NCBI GenBank assembly: GCA_015075725.1
Contig: JABTTV010000001.1
Coordinates: forward strand, 744,001 to 808,000
Reading direction: 5' to 3'
DNA: 64,000 nucleotides
Source: Anaerolineales bacterium
GTDB taxonomy: Bacteria; Chloroflexota; Anaerolineae; Anaerolineales; Villigracilaceae
Below, piece by piece: positions 20,852-29,233 of the stretch. The position numbers and the translations under genes are program-made. Position 1 is the stretch's first letter; every line of letters begins with the position of its first letter. A model generated the notes under the pieces. It saw nothing but the letters and a program-made list of their open reading frames with translations, was not told the DNA's origin and searched no databases.

Positions 20852-21553
20852 CTATGGCGTACAACTTACAGGGAAAGAGACCTGTTCCGTTATTTCATTC
20901 GGCGACAGAATCTTCAGTTTCACCCAGTATTCGTTCGGCGCGTTGATGCGGTAGAACTCGTTGATGACCTGCATGCCCGATTGTTCATAGATCAAAGTGC
21001 CCACATCCGAGACGACGCCCGTGCTCGCCTCCCACTGCCATGTGAGCAGGGTGGGACCATTCGTGGTGATCTCCGCCTCGAAGAAGACTGTCTGCGGGAA
21101 CTGATCGCAACCGACAACGATTCGGTTCGGCTCGACCCGCAGATCCACTTTCGTCACGCTTACGAAGGGAGCGGGAACAACAGGCAGGAGAGAAGCATCG
21201 CCGCTTTCTTCCGTTACTTCGGAAGAGACCCAGCAAACTCCGCCTGGGTTGATGGGATCTTCGACCTGCCACCAGGTTGAATCGTCGTTCCGTCCCACAG
21301 CCACAAGCGTTCGACCCTGGCGAATCTCGTTCAGGCTTAAATAAACCGTTCCGGGACCAAACCTGCAATTGGCGAGTTCCACGATCACCTGCACAGCAAT
21401 TTCAACAGGCATGGGTGTGGGTGTGACGGGCGGCTGAGTGGGATCAGTTTGGAGTGCGGGAACAACTGTCGGCGTGGAGGGAGGCGGTGCGACCCGGTTC
21501 ACGCATCCCACCAGCACGATTGAAAATCCCGCAAGCAGGGCAAGGCGATTCAT
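20852..21553 (-). CDS. SH3-like domain lipoprotein
   Basis: 233 residues from the ATG at 21553, chosen because AAAGGAGG lies five bases upstream and it begins the signal peptide; a longer frame adds 14 codons. The lipobox is VLVGC. A Thr/Pro linker leads to an SH3-like domain (NCRFGPGTVYLSLNEIRQG ... GGVCWVSSE) resembling those of the two lipoproteins near 7-9 kb, followed by a different C-terminal beta domain (KVDLRVEPNRIVVGCDQFPQ). It is thus a third member of the family in this window. It is convergent with the DUF4230 gene. Confidence 0.85.
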   Translation of the reverse strand: MNRLALLAGFSIVLVGCVNRVAPPPSTPTVVPALQTDPTQPPVTPTPMPVEIAVQVIVELANCRFGPGTVYLSLNEIRQGRTLVAVGRNDDSTWWQVEDPINPGGVCWVSSEVTEESGDASLLPVVPAPFVSVTKVDLRVEPNRIVVGCDQFPQTVFFEAEITTNGPTLLTWQWEASTGVVSDVGTLIYEQSGMQVINEFYRINAPNEYWVKLKILSPNEITEQVSFPVSCTP

Positions 21554-21662
21554 TTTTCCTCCTTTTTCAAATATCCATATTACTACAGACGACAAGTCCT
21601 CGGAAAATCGGTATTGCGGAAATAGAAAATATGTTCTATACTATTATATCTTATCTCCTGCC

Positions 21663-22490
21663 ATGCTCCGGTTTCATCAGCCTTCATTTCCTTTGGGAAG
21701 ATTTGTCGAATCCCTGGTGTATTTCGAGGGGCTCGACCCTGCCCATTCGCTGGAACGTTTCCTGCCGGACGGCAACACGGAATTGATCTTCAGCCTTTCG
21801 GGAGAGCCCCAGCACATCCATGATAATGTTACTTTGAAAGTCGTTCAATCCTGCCATCGGTCATGGGTCAGCGGAGTGCGCACACAACCCATCACCATTC
21901 CTTCCGGCAGGAACAGCCGCATGCTGGTGGTGGCATTCCGCAAAGGCGCGGCTTATCCCTTCTATCCCTTCCCCATGCATGAGATCATGGATACGGTTGT
22001 GAACGCCGACCTTGTCTTTGGCAACAACATCCTTTCCCTGCGGGAGCAATTGCTCGCCTCAAAATCCGTCGAGGTCATGTTCCATCTGGTCGAAAAATTC
22101 CTGCTCGAACAAGCCGGGGATCGTATCCATCTCGAATCCCCTTCGCGTTGTGTGGAGTTCGCCGTAAAGAATCTCGTCAGCGAGCCGCACGAAATCCGCC
22201 TGCTGAGCCTTTCAGACCAGATCGGTTATTCGCAAAAACATTTCATCGATCTTTTCAAGAAGCAGGTAGGCATGACTCCCAAACGCTACCTGCGGATTCT
22301 CCGTTTTCAGCACGCGATTCAGAAATTGGAAGTTCACGCCTCGCCCCCCGATTGGACCGGGTTCGCCCTCCGAACCGGATTCTATGACCAGGCGCATTTT
22401 ATCAACGACTTCCGGAACTTCTCCGGATTTACACCCGCCGAGTATCTGCGCTCGAAAGCGGACACCCTGAATTACGTGCCGGTCCTGTAG
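21663..22490 (+). CDS. AraC family transcriptional regulator
   Basis: 275 residues from the ATG at 21663; an open frame extends further upstream but reads antisense into the SH3 lipoprotein gene and has no domain. The N-terminal part (FLPDGNTELIFSLSGEP, SWVSGVRTQPITI) resembles the DUF6597-type sensor domain of AraC proteins. The C-terminal two-helix-turn-helix unit is complete: LLSLSDQIGYSQKHFIDLFKK and TGFYDQAHFINDFRNFSGFT, ending PAEYL. Five small genes follow on the same strand, the first 80 bases downstream, and are its likely targets or operon partners. The inducer is unknown. Confidence 0.92.
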   Translation: MLRFHQPSFPLGRFVESLVYFEGLDPAHSLERFLPDGNTELIFSLSGEPQHIHDNVTLKVVQSCHRSWVSGVRTQPITIPSGRNSRMLVVAFRKGAAYPFYPFPMHEIMDTVVNADLVFGNNILSLREQLLASKSVEVMFHLVEKFLLEQAGDRIHLESPSRCVEFAVKNLVSEPHEIRLLSLSDQIGYSQKHFIDLFKKQVGMTPKRYLRILRFQHAIQKLEVHASPPDWTGFALRTGFYDQAHFINDFRNFSGFTPAEYLRSKADTLNYVPVL

Positions 22491-22570
22491 GTAAATATTT
22501 TCCAATACGCGCAGTGTCGTCTCCGATAAGATTATATTCACGCCATTTCACATCCAAAGGAGATAAAACC

Positions 22571-22978
22571 ATGGAAAACCTACTTATCAACCATCTGGCT
22601 GTATTCGTTTGCGCAATTGCCAACCTCGCGATAGGCGCATTGTGGTATTCGCCCGTACTTTTCGGCAAGGCATGGCAAAAAGAAGCCGGTCTGACGGACG
22701 AACAGCTTGCTAAACAGAATCCCGCCAAGACCTACGGGCTGGCCTTCCTTTTCTCGTGGGTCATGTCCTACAATCTCGCATTCTTTTTGGGAGGTTCCGC
22801 CACAACACCGGCGTGGGGCGCAACTGCGGGCTTCCTGGCCGGGTTCGGCTGGGCGGCATTGTCGATAACCATGATTGCCCTCTTCGAACAACGCTCGTGG
22901 AGATATATCTTCATCAACGGCGGATTCATCACCGTATACTTTACCCTGATCGGTTTCATCCTCGGTATCTGGCGATAG
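22571..22978 (+). CDS. DUF1761 integral membrane protein
   Basis: 135 residues from the ATG at 22571 (AAAGGAG upstream). Four hydrophobic segments are visible, and IANLAIGALWYSPVLFGKAW near the N-terminus is the family hallmark of DUF1761. The function of the family is not known. It is the first gene after the AraC regulator and lies 12 bases before the next gene. Confidence 0.88.
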   Translation: MENLLINHLAVFVCAIANLAIGALWYSPVLFGKAWQKEAGLTDEQLAKQNPAKTYGLAFLFSWVMSYNLAFFLGGSATTPAWGATAGFLAGFGWAALSITMIALFEQRSWRYIFINGGFITVYFTLIGFILGIWR

Positions 22979-22990
22979 AGGAGAAATAAA

Positions 22991-23560
22991 ATGAGCACTC
23001 TCGATAAAGCCACCCAAACCCAACTGGAAAACATCCAGAAAAAGACCGGCAAATCGCTGGCGGAGTTGGCCGTGATCGCAAAAAAGAGCGGATTGACCAA
23101 ACACGGCGAATTGCGCGACATGTTCAAGGAAAAATTCGGGCTGGGTCATGGCGATGCAAATACCCTCGTCCACCATGTGCTCAGGTCCGATGGCACAAGC
23201 GCCGCGGCAGGCAAGGCGATGGACGCGGTATTGGATGAAATCTATTCCGGAGCCAAAGCCGCCCAGCGTCCCATCCATGAGGCGTTGATGAAGCAAATCA
23301 ACAAGTTCGGCGAATTCGAGATCGCGCCGAAAAAGGGATACGTCAGCCTGAGACGCAAGAGGCAATTTGCCATGATCGGACCGAAAACGAATACGCGTTT
23401 CGAGGTGGGCATCAATTCGAAGGGACTGAATAAGAATCCGCGGCTTATGGCGCAGCCCAAAGGGAGTATGTGCAATTACATCGTGGCGCTGGCAGCCGCA
23501 GAGGAAGTCGATGCGGAACTGGTCGCTTGGATCAAATCCGCGTATGAGGAAGCTGGATAA
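22991..23560 (+). CDS. DUF4287 / DUF5655 domain protein
   Basis: 189 residues. Residues 1-75 match DUF4287 (NIQKKTGKSLAELAVIAKKS, LTKHGELRDMFKEKFGLGHGDANTLVH). Residues about 85-189 match DUF5655 (VLDEIYSGAKAAQRPIHEAL, GYVSLRRKRQFAMIGPKTNTRFEVGI). These two domains are often joined and also found beside AraC regulators and DinB or VOC proteins. The biochemical role is unknown. GAGGAG lies upstream of the start. Confidence 0.88.
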   Translation: MSTLDKATQTQLENIQKKTGKSLAELAVIAKKSGLTKHGELRDMFKEKFGLGHGDANTLVHHVLRSDGTSAAAGKAMDAVLDEIYSGAKAAQRPIHEALMKQINKFGEFEIAPKKGYVSLRRKRQFAMIGPKTNTRFEVGINSKGLNKNPRLMAQPKGSMCNYIVALAAAEEVDAELVAWIKSAYEEAG

Positions 23561-23583
23561 ATTCTTTTATCAAAGGAGATCAA

Positions 23584-23931
23584 ATGTCGCAGCCGTTTGT
23601 TTGTCATGTAGAGTGGGGCTCGTCCGACCCCGCCGTGCTTGAGAGATTCCTCTCGCAATTGTTCGGATGGAAATTCCAGGCCTTTGCCCCGGGGTATCTG
23701 ATGTACCTGCCCGAAGGCGGAGGCGTGAGTGTGGGAATCAACGCATCCACGCAGATGAGCCCCGGCGGTTCGCCGAACGTGTCCATCCGCGTCGAGAATA
23801 TCGACGCCGTCCTCGTCAAGGCGCAGGAACTCGGCGGGCGTGTGGCAGTGACAAAAACCATGATGGGCAGCGGCGCATTCGCCTTCATCAACGCGCCGGA
23901 TGGCAACATCATCGGCTTGCAACAACTATAA
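23584..23931 (+). CDS. VOC superfamily (glyoxalase-like) protein
   Basis: 115 residues, a single vicinal-oxygen-chelate unit: FVCHVEWGSSDPAVLERFLSQLFGWKF at the N-terminus, then VSIRVENIDAVLVKAQELGG and GAFAFINAPDGNIIGLQQL at the end. Residues such as His at position 8 and Glu10 could bind metal, but ligands are not conserved well enough to name an activity. It probably acts as a dimer like other single-unit members. It belongs to the AraC-led gene group. Confidence 0.88.
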   Translation: MSQPFVCHVEWGSSDPAVLERFLSQLFGWKFQAFAPGYLMYLPEGGGVSVGINASTQMSPGGSPNVSIRVENIDAVLVKAQELGGRVAVTKTMMGSGAFAFINAPDGNIIGLQQL

Positions 23932-23955
23932 ACCGAATCATCTTCAGAGGCTTTC

Positions 23956-24414
23956 ATGTCGGTTGAACAGGCTTTTAAAAATAACCTTCTTCAAGTAATG
24001 ACCGAGACCTTCGAGACGCCGATGGGAATCTATCTCGATCCGAAGACGTCGCTTTTCCAAACGCTCGATACTGTTTCCGCCGAAGAAGCATCGATTCCCG
24101 TAGGCGGGAAGTGCGCCTCGCTCGCAGCCCAGGTTGCGCATGTGACTTTTTTCATCGAATCCTTCGAGCGATTTGCCCTGCAGGGCGACGACAGCCCGCG
24201 CGATTGGGATTTGATCTGGCGCACTGTGGAAAAGGTCACACCGCAGGAATGGGAAGAGTACAGATCAAAACTGCGTGGCGCTTACGAACGCATGATGAAA
24301 CTCTTCAGCGAAAATCCCGCCTGGAGCGAAGACAGCATCGGCGGAGCACTGTCCATTGTGGTGCATAGCGCGTATCATCTCGGCGAGATCCGCCAGGCGT
24401 TATGCATCTTGTAA
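23956..24414 (+). CDS. DinB-like helical-bundle protein
   Basis: 152 residues predicted as a four-helix bundle. Metal-ligand-type histidines occur in AAQVAHVTFFIESF and in SIVVHSAYHLGEIRQAL near the C-terminus, the usual DinB/YfiT pattern. Members of this superfamily include thiol S-transferases acting with bacillithiol or mycothiol, but most are uncharacterised. The ATG at 23956 is preceded by GAGG. It belongs to the small-gene group after the AraC regulator. Confidence 0.82.
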   Translation: MSVEQAFKNNLLQVMTETFETPMGIYLDPKTSLFQTLDTVSAEEASIPVGGKCASLAAQVAHVTFFIESFERFALQGDDSPRDWDLIWRTVEKVTPQEWEEYRSKLRGAYERMMKLFSENPAWSEDSIGGALSIVVHSAYHLGEIRQALCIL

Positions 24415-24487
24415 AGTTGAGGCGACCTTATGATCTCCTTTAACCCCAGGGTAATTACAGAAGAATGGCGAAAGTCAGGATAATCAT

Positions 24488-24847
24488 ATGAAGTGGATCG
24501 TAGCCATCCTTGTCATTCTTACCGCCGGGTACATGCTTTTCGACGGCATGCGCGCATTGACGGTCGGTGATTACATCACACCAGGGAGCGGAGAGTATGC
24601 CGGTCAATTGGGACCGTGGGCGGGGCTGGTTTCCTACCTTGGTTTCGACCCGCGTTCCGCATTCATAAAATCCATCTTTGTCGTATACGGCCTGGCTGCA
24701 TCGATCGCACTCGGCGCATATCTGACAAATCAGCCCTGGGGGCGAGGCGCGCTAATGACCGCCGCTTTCTTTGGGTTGTGGTATCTGCCCATCGGCACGG
24801 CAACCAATATCACTGTTCTAATCCTCCTATTCTTACAAAAGAGATAG
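24488..24847 (+). CDS. Small integral membrane protein, unknown
   Basis: 119 residues with four predicted transmembrane segments (about 2-18, 46-72 with a polar kink, 74-92, 95-114). An extracytoplasmic loop after the first helix contains DYITPGSGEYAGQLGPW. I cannot assign a family. It closes the AraC-led group and is followed by a terminator. Between the DinB gene and this one, a 17-codon frame (24430-24483) is too short to call. Confidence 0.7.
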   Translation: MKWIVAILVILTAGYMLFDGMRALTVGDYITPGSGEYAGQLGPWAGLVSYLGFDPRSAFIKSIFVVYGLAASIALGAYLTNQPWGRGALMTAAFFGLWYLPIGTATNITVLILLFLQKR

Positions 24848-24859
24848 GCAAATCTTTCA

Positions 24860-24899
24860 AGCCTGCTCCGAAAGTGGGGCAGGCTGTTTTGCTTTTTCG
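24860..24899 (+). terminator. Intrinsic terminator of the AraC-led gene group
   Basis: AGCCTGC (24860-24866) pairs with GCAGGCT (24879-24885), with partial pairing inside the loop, followed by the T-rich tract TGTTTTGCTTTTT. Confidence 0.7.
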
Positions 24900-24900
24900 G

Positions 24901-24906
24901 TATAAT
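24901..24906 (+). promoter_or_regulatory. -10 box 7 nt before the foldase start (leaderless promoter)
   Basis: Perfect TATAAT followed by 7 bases and ATG at 24914. Transcription would begin at or next to the start codon. No ribosome site is present. Confidence 0.6.
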
Positions 24907-24913
24907 TTTGGGG

Positions 24914-25792
24914 ATGGTTTTCAAACGGATCGTCCTGACAATGCTCCTCACGTTGGGGATAACCGCCTGCGCTTCCTTCGGGGTTCGAGGCACGCCCACC
25001 CCTTCCGAACCGACTCAAACTCCCGCGCCGCCCACCCCCACCCCGCCGCCTTCGGCGGCGTCTGTCAATGGAGAATACATTACAATCGCCGAGTTCGAAG
25101 CGGAGCTCGCGCGATTTAAAGCCGCGCAAACCGCGCTGGGAATTTCATTCACCGAAGACGATGCGAGCAAGATCGTCCTGGAAGACATGATCGCCCAGTT
25201 CTTGTTGAGTCAAGCCGCAAGGGAGGAAAACTTCGAAGTCAGCGACTCAGACCTCCAGTCCAGGATCGATGCGCTGGCAAGTCAACTTGGGGGCGCTGAT
25301 GCGTTGAGTCAATGGCAGTCCGCGCAAGGGTATGACGATGCATCCTTCCGAATCGCGTTGAAGCGTTCCATCGAAGCGGCCTGGATGCGTGACAATATCA
25401 TTGCGGCTGTACCGGCATCCATGGAGCAAATCCACCTGCGCCAGATTCTGACCTATAATGAGGCGGACGCTCAATCGGCTTTGCAGGAGTTGAACGCGGG
25501 TGCCGATTTCGACGAACTGGCAAGCCAATACGACCCGGTGACGAACGGTGAACTCGGCTGGGTGCCGAAAGGCTACCTGTTGGATGCGACTGCGGACGAA
25601 GCCGTCTTTGCCTTGCAAGCCGGGGAAGTGAGCGGCATCATCGCCACTGAAGCCGGGTTTCATATTTTCAAAGCCATCGAACGCGGCGAACACCAACTCT
25701 CCCCCGATGCCCTGCTTGCCGTGCAGGAACTTGCGTTGAAGGAATGGATCTCAGTGCAGCGCGAAAAAAGCGAGATCGTGATCGCGCCGTAA
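24914..25792 (+). CDS. Parvulin-type peptidyl-prolyl isomerase, lipoprotein (PrsA/SurA-like)
   Basis: 292 residues from the ATG at 24914; a TTG two codons earlier falls before the expected transcription start. The signal peptide ends in a lipobox (GITAC) followed by a Thr/Pro linker. A SurA_N-like helical domain (VNGEYITIAEFEAELARFK) precedes the rotamase domain: MEQIHLRQILTYNEADAQSA, DFDELASQYDPVTNGELGW, VFALQAGEVSGIIATEAGFH. This is the layout of extracytoplasmic foldases that help secreted proteins fold. It sits 29 bases before a membrane-anchored protein gene, possibly in one operon. Confidence 0.9.
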   Translation: MVFKRIVLTMLLTLGITACASFGVRGTPTPSEPTQTPAPPTPTPPPSAASVNGEYITIAEFEAELARFKAAQTALGISFTEDDASKIVLEDMIAQFLLSQAAREENFEVSDSDLQSRIDALASQLGGADALSQWQSAQGYDDASFRIALKRSIEAAWMRDNIIAAVPASMEQIHLRQILTYNEADAQSALQELNAGADFDELASQYDPVTNGELGWVPKGYLLDATADEAVFALQAGEVSGIIATEAGFHIFKAIERGEHQLSPDALLAVQELALKEWISVQREKSEIVIAP

Positions 25793-25821
25793 TCTTCTTC
25801 GAGTGATGTTGGAGTGAATTC

Positions 25822-26553
25822 ATGAGCAAAAGCAAATTCGATTACGACGATGCCCCGCCGGAGCGCGAACCTGCGCGGATCGACCTCTGGGACATGCTGA
25901 GCATTCTCACCCTTCTGCTGACGTTGTGCATTGGGGCGTACTTCGTTGCAGTGTTCGCAAACCCAAGTGCAGCGTTCAATTTATTGAAACCCGGTCGCAA
26001 CGACCCACCCACGCCAACCATCACCCAGATCCAGCCGCCCTCCACATGGACGCCGACCCTTCCCGGTCCCTCTGAAACGCCGACCCTCACCCTGCTTCCG
26101 ACGATCACGCTTCCCGCCACGCCGACATTGGTCTCGTTGATCACGCCCTCCGTTACCCCCACACCGACCCGCACGCCCAAAGCGCCGTTCACCGCCACCA
26201 TTACCTACATCGACAGCACGATCATCCACCCGGAGGCGGCCTGCAACTGGCAGGGTGTTGCGGGGACGATCATCGACGCGAACAATGCGGATATGCTCGG
26301 CATTGCGGTGCGATTGACAGGCTTCTACAACGGCAAGACCAAAAATGAATTAACTGTGAGCGGCATCGCGCCTTCTTATGGAAAATCCGGCTTTGAGTTT
26401 GTCCTGGGCACTGTGCCCGTTTCTTCGAACGGTCAGCTCTCCATTCAAATCCTCGACCAGGCGGGGCTGCCGCTTTCGGACAATATTCCGATCAACACCT
26501 ATGCTGATTGCGGCAAGAATCTTGCGCTGGTGAAGTTCAAGAAGAATCCGTAG
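25822..26553 (+). CDS. Membrane-anchored protein with Thr/Pro stalk, unknown
   Basis: 243 residues. A cytosolic N-terminus of about 25 residues rich in charge is followed by one transmembrane helix (MLSILTLLLTLCIGAYFVAV), a Thr/Pro-rich stalk of about 70 residues, and a C-terminal beta domain containing ACNWQGVAGTIIDANNADMLG and YADCGKN. The two cysteines may form a disulfide. The C-terminal domain appears to be a surface module common in Anaerolineae, without assigned function. GGAG precedes the start. Confidence 0.8.
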   Translation: MSKSKFDYDDAPPEREPARIDLWDMLSILTLLLTLCIGAYFVAVFANPSAAFNLLKPGRNDPPTPTITQIQPPSTWTPTLPGPSETPTLTLLPTITLPATPTLVSLITPSVTPTPTRTPKAPFTATITYIDSTIIHPEAACNWQGVAGTIIDANNADMLGIAVRLTGFYNGKTKNELTVSGIAPSYGKSGFEFVLGTVPVSSNGQLSIQILDQAGLPLSDNIPINTYADCGKNLALVKFKKNP

Positions 26554-26559
26554 AAATGA

Positions 26560-26590
26560 AAATCCGCCGGACAATTCGGCGGATTTTTTT
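26560..26590 (+). terminator. Intrinsic terminator between convergent genes
   Basis: AATCCGCCG / CGGCGGATT with a 7-base loop and a run of seven T on the plus strand. A-rich sequence on the other side allows use by the convergent ftsK transcript too. Confidence 0.88.
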
Positions 26591-26600
26591 ATCAAACAAA

Positions 26601-28919
26601 TTACTTTTCCGCCTCACTTTGCGGCGGCGGGACGTTTCCATAATCCAACACTTGCCGCATCTGAGTCGCTCCTTCGGGCGGACCGACGATCTTCTTATCT
26701 TCCATCGTATCCATCAAGCGCGAGGCGCGGGTGTAACCGATTCTCAATCGGCGTTGAAGCATCGAAACGGAACCTTTGCCTTCTTTGCGGACAATCGCAA
26801 CAGCTTCATCGAAAAGCGGATCGCCGTTGATTTTTTTTGTCTCTTCCCATAAAGGCGCTTGTTTGAGCGGCACATTATCGGGGATGGTCTCGTGCGGTGC
26901 GCCTCCCGCAGCGACATACGGATTGGTATTCCCCGCCTGGTCGCGCCAGTAATCCACCAGTTTGTGAATCTCACCGTCTGAAACAAAGACACCCTGCAAG
27001 CGGACGGGCGCAGGCGCATCGGGCGCTTGATAGAGCATGTCGCCGCGCCCGAGCAATCTCTCCGCGCCGGGCTGGTCGAGGATGACGCGGCTGTCCGTGT
27101 TCGAAGCAACAGCGAAGGCGATGCGCGCTGGGAAATTGGCTTTGATCAAACCGGTCACCACATCCACCGACGGGCGCTGGGTGGCAAGGATCATGTGGAT
27201 GCCCGTCGCACGCGCGAGTTGCGCAAGGCGCGTGATCGTTCGTTCAGTTTCGTCCGGCGCGATCATCATCAAATCCGCCAGTTCGTCGATCACAACCATC
27301 AGGAAGGGCAGTTTTTTCTGTCCCTGCAGCTTCATCTTGGCGTTGTAGTCCACGATGTTGCGCGACCCGGCCTGCGCGAAGAGATGATAGCGCTTGTCCA
27401 TCTCGCGCGTGATCCATTGCAGCGCGCCGATGACCCGCTCCATTTCGACGACGACGGGACCGAGCAGATGCGGAACGCCGTTGTAGCCGGTCAACTCCAC
27501 GCGCTTCGGATCGACAAGCACCACGCGCAGGTCGTCGGGCGTGTGATACAACAGCATGCAGGTCAGAATGGAATTGACACAAACCGACTTGCCGGAGCCG
27601 GTCGTCCCTGCGATCAACAAATGCGGCATGTTCTCGATGCTGGCGATCGAGGGCAGTCCCGCCACATCGCGCCCAAGCGCAAAGGCAAGCGGCTTTTTAA
27701 AATTCTTGAAGACTTCACCTTCCAAAATATCGCGCAGGGCAACGCGCGCCATCTCGTCGTTCGGCACTTCGATGCCGACATAACTATGCCCCGGCACCGG
27801 AGCCTGGATACGGATGCGCGGCGCAGCCAATGCGAGCGCAAGGTCGTCTGCGAGGGATGCGATCTTGCTGACTCTGACCCTCGTCCGCACCCCGCCTCGG
27901 GACTCAAGAAAAAGCGGCTCGACCCCAAATTGCGTGATCGTCGGTCCGCGGCTGATCGCCACCACCTGCGCTGGCGCGCCGAAGGAGGCAAGCGTGTCTT
28001 CGATGAGTCTTGCGCGCTGCTGGATGAATTCATCGTTGACCGTCGTTTCGCCGCCCTCATCGAGAATATCGGCCAGGTCGGGAAGTTTCCATTCGATGAC
28101 TCGCTGACCGCTGCGGGTTTGGATGGGCTGTGCCGGCACAGGCACCGTTTCCACGGCGGGCATGGCGGATGAATCGATCGGGGTGAGTCCGTTCGAAGGG
28201 GATGAATCAGGGTTGAGCGGGGTTGGAGGCGCAACGGGACGGTGAAGGATTTCCCTTATCTTTTGATTCAACGGTCTGAGCCAGAAGAAGAGTTCGGTGA
28301 CGGGTTTGTCCAGCGTGACAGCGATGCCGATGATCAGCCACGCGATCAGGGCGATGACCGAGCCGCCTCCGCCGAATCCAGCCCAAAGCATTCGTTGAAA
28401 GAGACCGCCCAACGCTCCGCCGCCCTGTCCCGTCAACGCAACTGCTTCCGCGTTCTCAACATCGGTGATGATGGAATGCAAAACGGTGAGAAGCCAGAGG
28501 AAAAGGATGGCGCTCCCGATGGCGCGCTCGAGAGTGAGCGGCGGGATGCGCTCGATCTTGCGAAAGACCAGCCACAAGCCAAAGACCAACAGGCCGACGG
28601 GAAGGACGTACACGCCCCAGCCGAATAACTGCGCAAGAAAAAGGATTGCGCCGCCAATGATGATGGAACGATTCGCCGAGATCAATCCCAATAGAATGAT
28701 AAGGCCGAGAAACGCGAGAATGATGCCGACGACATCCAGTTTGCGCTCGGGGGAAAGTTTTTCCCACCATGATGGCTCGCGCTGCGGCGGCGGAGGCGGC
28801 GCTTTGTGTTTCACTCCACCCCTGGTGTGCGGAATCGCGCCTCCCTTTTTTTGCGAGAGGGTTTTGCCCAAAGGTTTTCCGCTTTTCTTCTGCGGCGCGG
28901 TTGGTTTTAGCAGGGGCAT
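26601..28919 (-). CDS. ftsK: FtsK/SpoIIIE family DNA translocase
   Basis: 772 residues from the ATG at 28919; a longer frame to 29012 would start upstream of the TATAAT at 29006-29001. The N-terminus is basic and is followed by four transmembrane helices (about 60-200). A Pro-rich linker leads to the motor. Walker A is GTTGSGKSV with Lys444; Walker B lies in LPFLMVVIDELADLMM; the sensor region is HMILATQRPSVDVVTGLIKANFP. The C-terminal gamma domain (SVSMLQRRLRIGYTRASRLMD) is the winged helix that reads polar KOPS/SRS sequences. It pumps chromosome ends through the closing septum. It is monocistronic and convergent with the preceding gene. Confidence 0.96.
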   Translation of the reverse strand: MPLLKPTAPQKKSGKPLGKTLSQKKGGAIPHTRGGVKHKAPPPPPQREPSWWEKLSPERKLDVVGIILAFLGLIILLGLISANRSIIIGGAILFLAQLFGWGVYVLPVGLLVFGLWLVFRKIERIPPLTLERAIGSAILFLWLLTVLHSIITDVENAEAVALTGQGGGALGGLFQRMLWAGFGGGGSVIALIAWLIIGIAVTLDKPVTELFFWLRPLNQKIREILHRPVAPPTPLNPDSSPSNGLTPIDSSAMPAVETVPVPAQPIQTRSGQRVIEWKLPDLADILDEGGETTVNDEFIQQRARLIEDTLASFGAPAQVVAISRGPTITQFGVEPLFLESRGGVRTRVRVSKIASLADDLALALAAPRIRIQAPVPGHSYVGIEVPNDEMARVALRDILEGEVFKNFKKPLAFALGRDVAGLPSIASIENMPHLLIAGTTGSGKSVCVNSILTCMLLYHTPDDLRVVLVDPKRVELTGYNGVPHLLGPVVVEMERVIGALQWITREMDKRYHLFAQAGSRNIVDYNAKMKLQGQKKLPFLMVVIDELADLMMIAPDETERTITRLAQLARATGIHMILATQRPSVDVVTGLIKANFPARIAFAVASNTDSRVILDQPGAERLLGRGDMLYQAPDAPAPVRLQGVFVSDGEIHKLVDYWRDQAGNTNPYVAAGGAPHETIPDNVPLKQAPLWEETKKINGDPLFDEAVAIVRKEGKGSVSMLQRRLRIGYTRASRLMDTMEDKKIVGPPEGATQMRQVLDYGNVPPPQSEAEK

Positions 28920-29000
28920 TTCGATTGGAGATCGGAGATCCAGTGAGTTGGGTAAGATGTAAAGCGTATACGAAATTGGTAATAAAGTATCGTCTGAGTC

Positions 29001-29006
29001 ATTATA
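29001..29006 (-). promoter_or_regulatory. -10 box TATAAT of ftsK
   Basis: Minus-strand consensus TATAAT, giving a leader of about 75 bases to the ftsK ATG at 28919. Confidence 0.5.
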
Positions 29007-29050
29007 GCACAAATGGTCTGTTTATCTTTTTTGTTCATCCTCTTCATTGT

Positions 29051-29085
29051 CACCTGTGCCTGCGCCATTGCCGCAGGCACAGGTG
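29051..29085 (+). repeat. Perfect 14-bp hairpin between ftsK and rnz
   Basis: CACCTGTGCCTGCG (29051-29064) and its exact complement (29072-29085) around a 7-base loop, lying between divergent genes. No T-run on either side, so it is not a classical terminator. Together with the inverted repeat at 29151 it is the main content of the 314-base gap. Confidence 0.7.
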
Positions 29086-29150
29086 AGCGAAGCGAAAAAT
29101 CTCGAATGCCATCTTAGAAGCCCTTCTCTATCGTTCAGGGTGACATAGCA

Positions 29151-29182
29151 TAAGTTAAGGTAAAATTGCAAGGCTTAACTTA
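29151..29182 (+). promoter_or_regulatory. Inverted repeat over a possible rnz promoter
   Basis: TAAGTTAAG (29151-29159) and CTTAACTTA (29174-29182) are exact inverted repeats with a 14-base spacer that holds TAAAAT, a possible -10 box, about 50 bases upstream of rnz. It could be an operator. Confidence 0.45.
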
Positions 29183-29233
29183 CGATTGAGTCGCGGGGCA
29201 GGCAAAATCTCCGCAGTTGGATAGGACTTCAAT

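Noticed and set aside
24430..24483. 17-codon frame between the DinB-like and membrane protein genes
   Set aside because: Too short, no recognisable similarity, and the gap is normal operon spacing.
27027..28172. 381-codon plus-strand frame opposite ftsK
   Set aside because: Antisense to the FtsK motor domain with its Walker motifs; no ribosome site and no recognisable domain.
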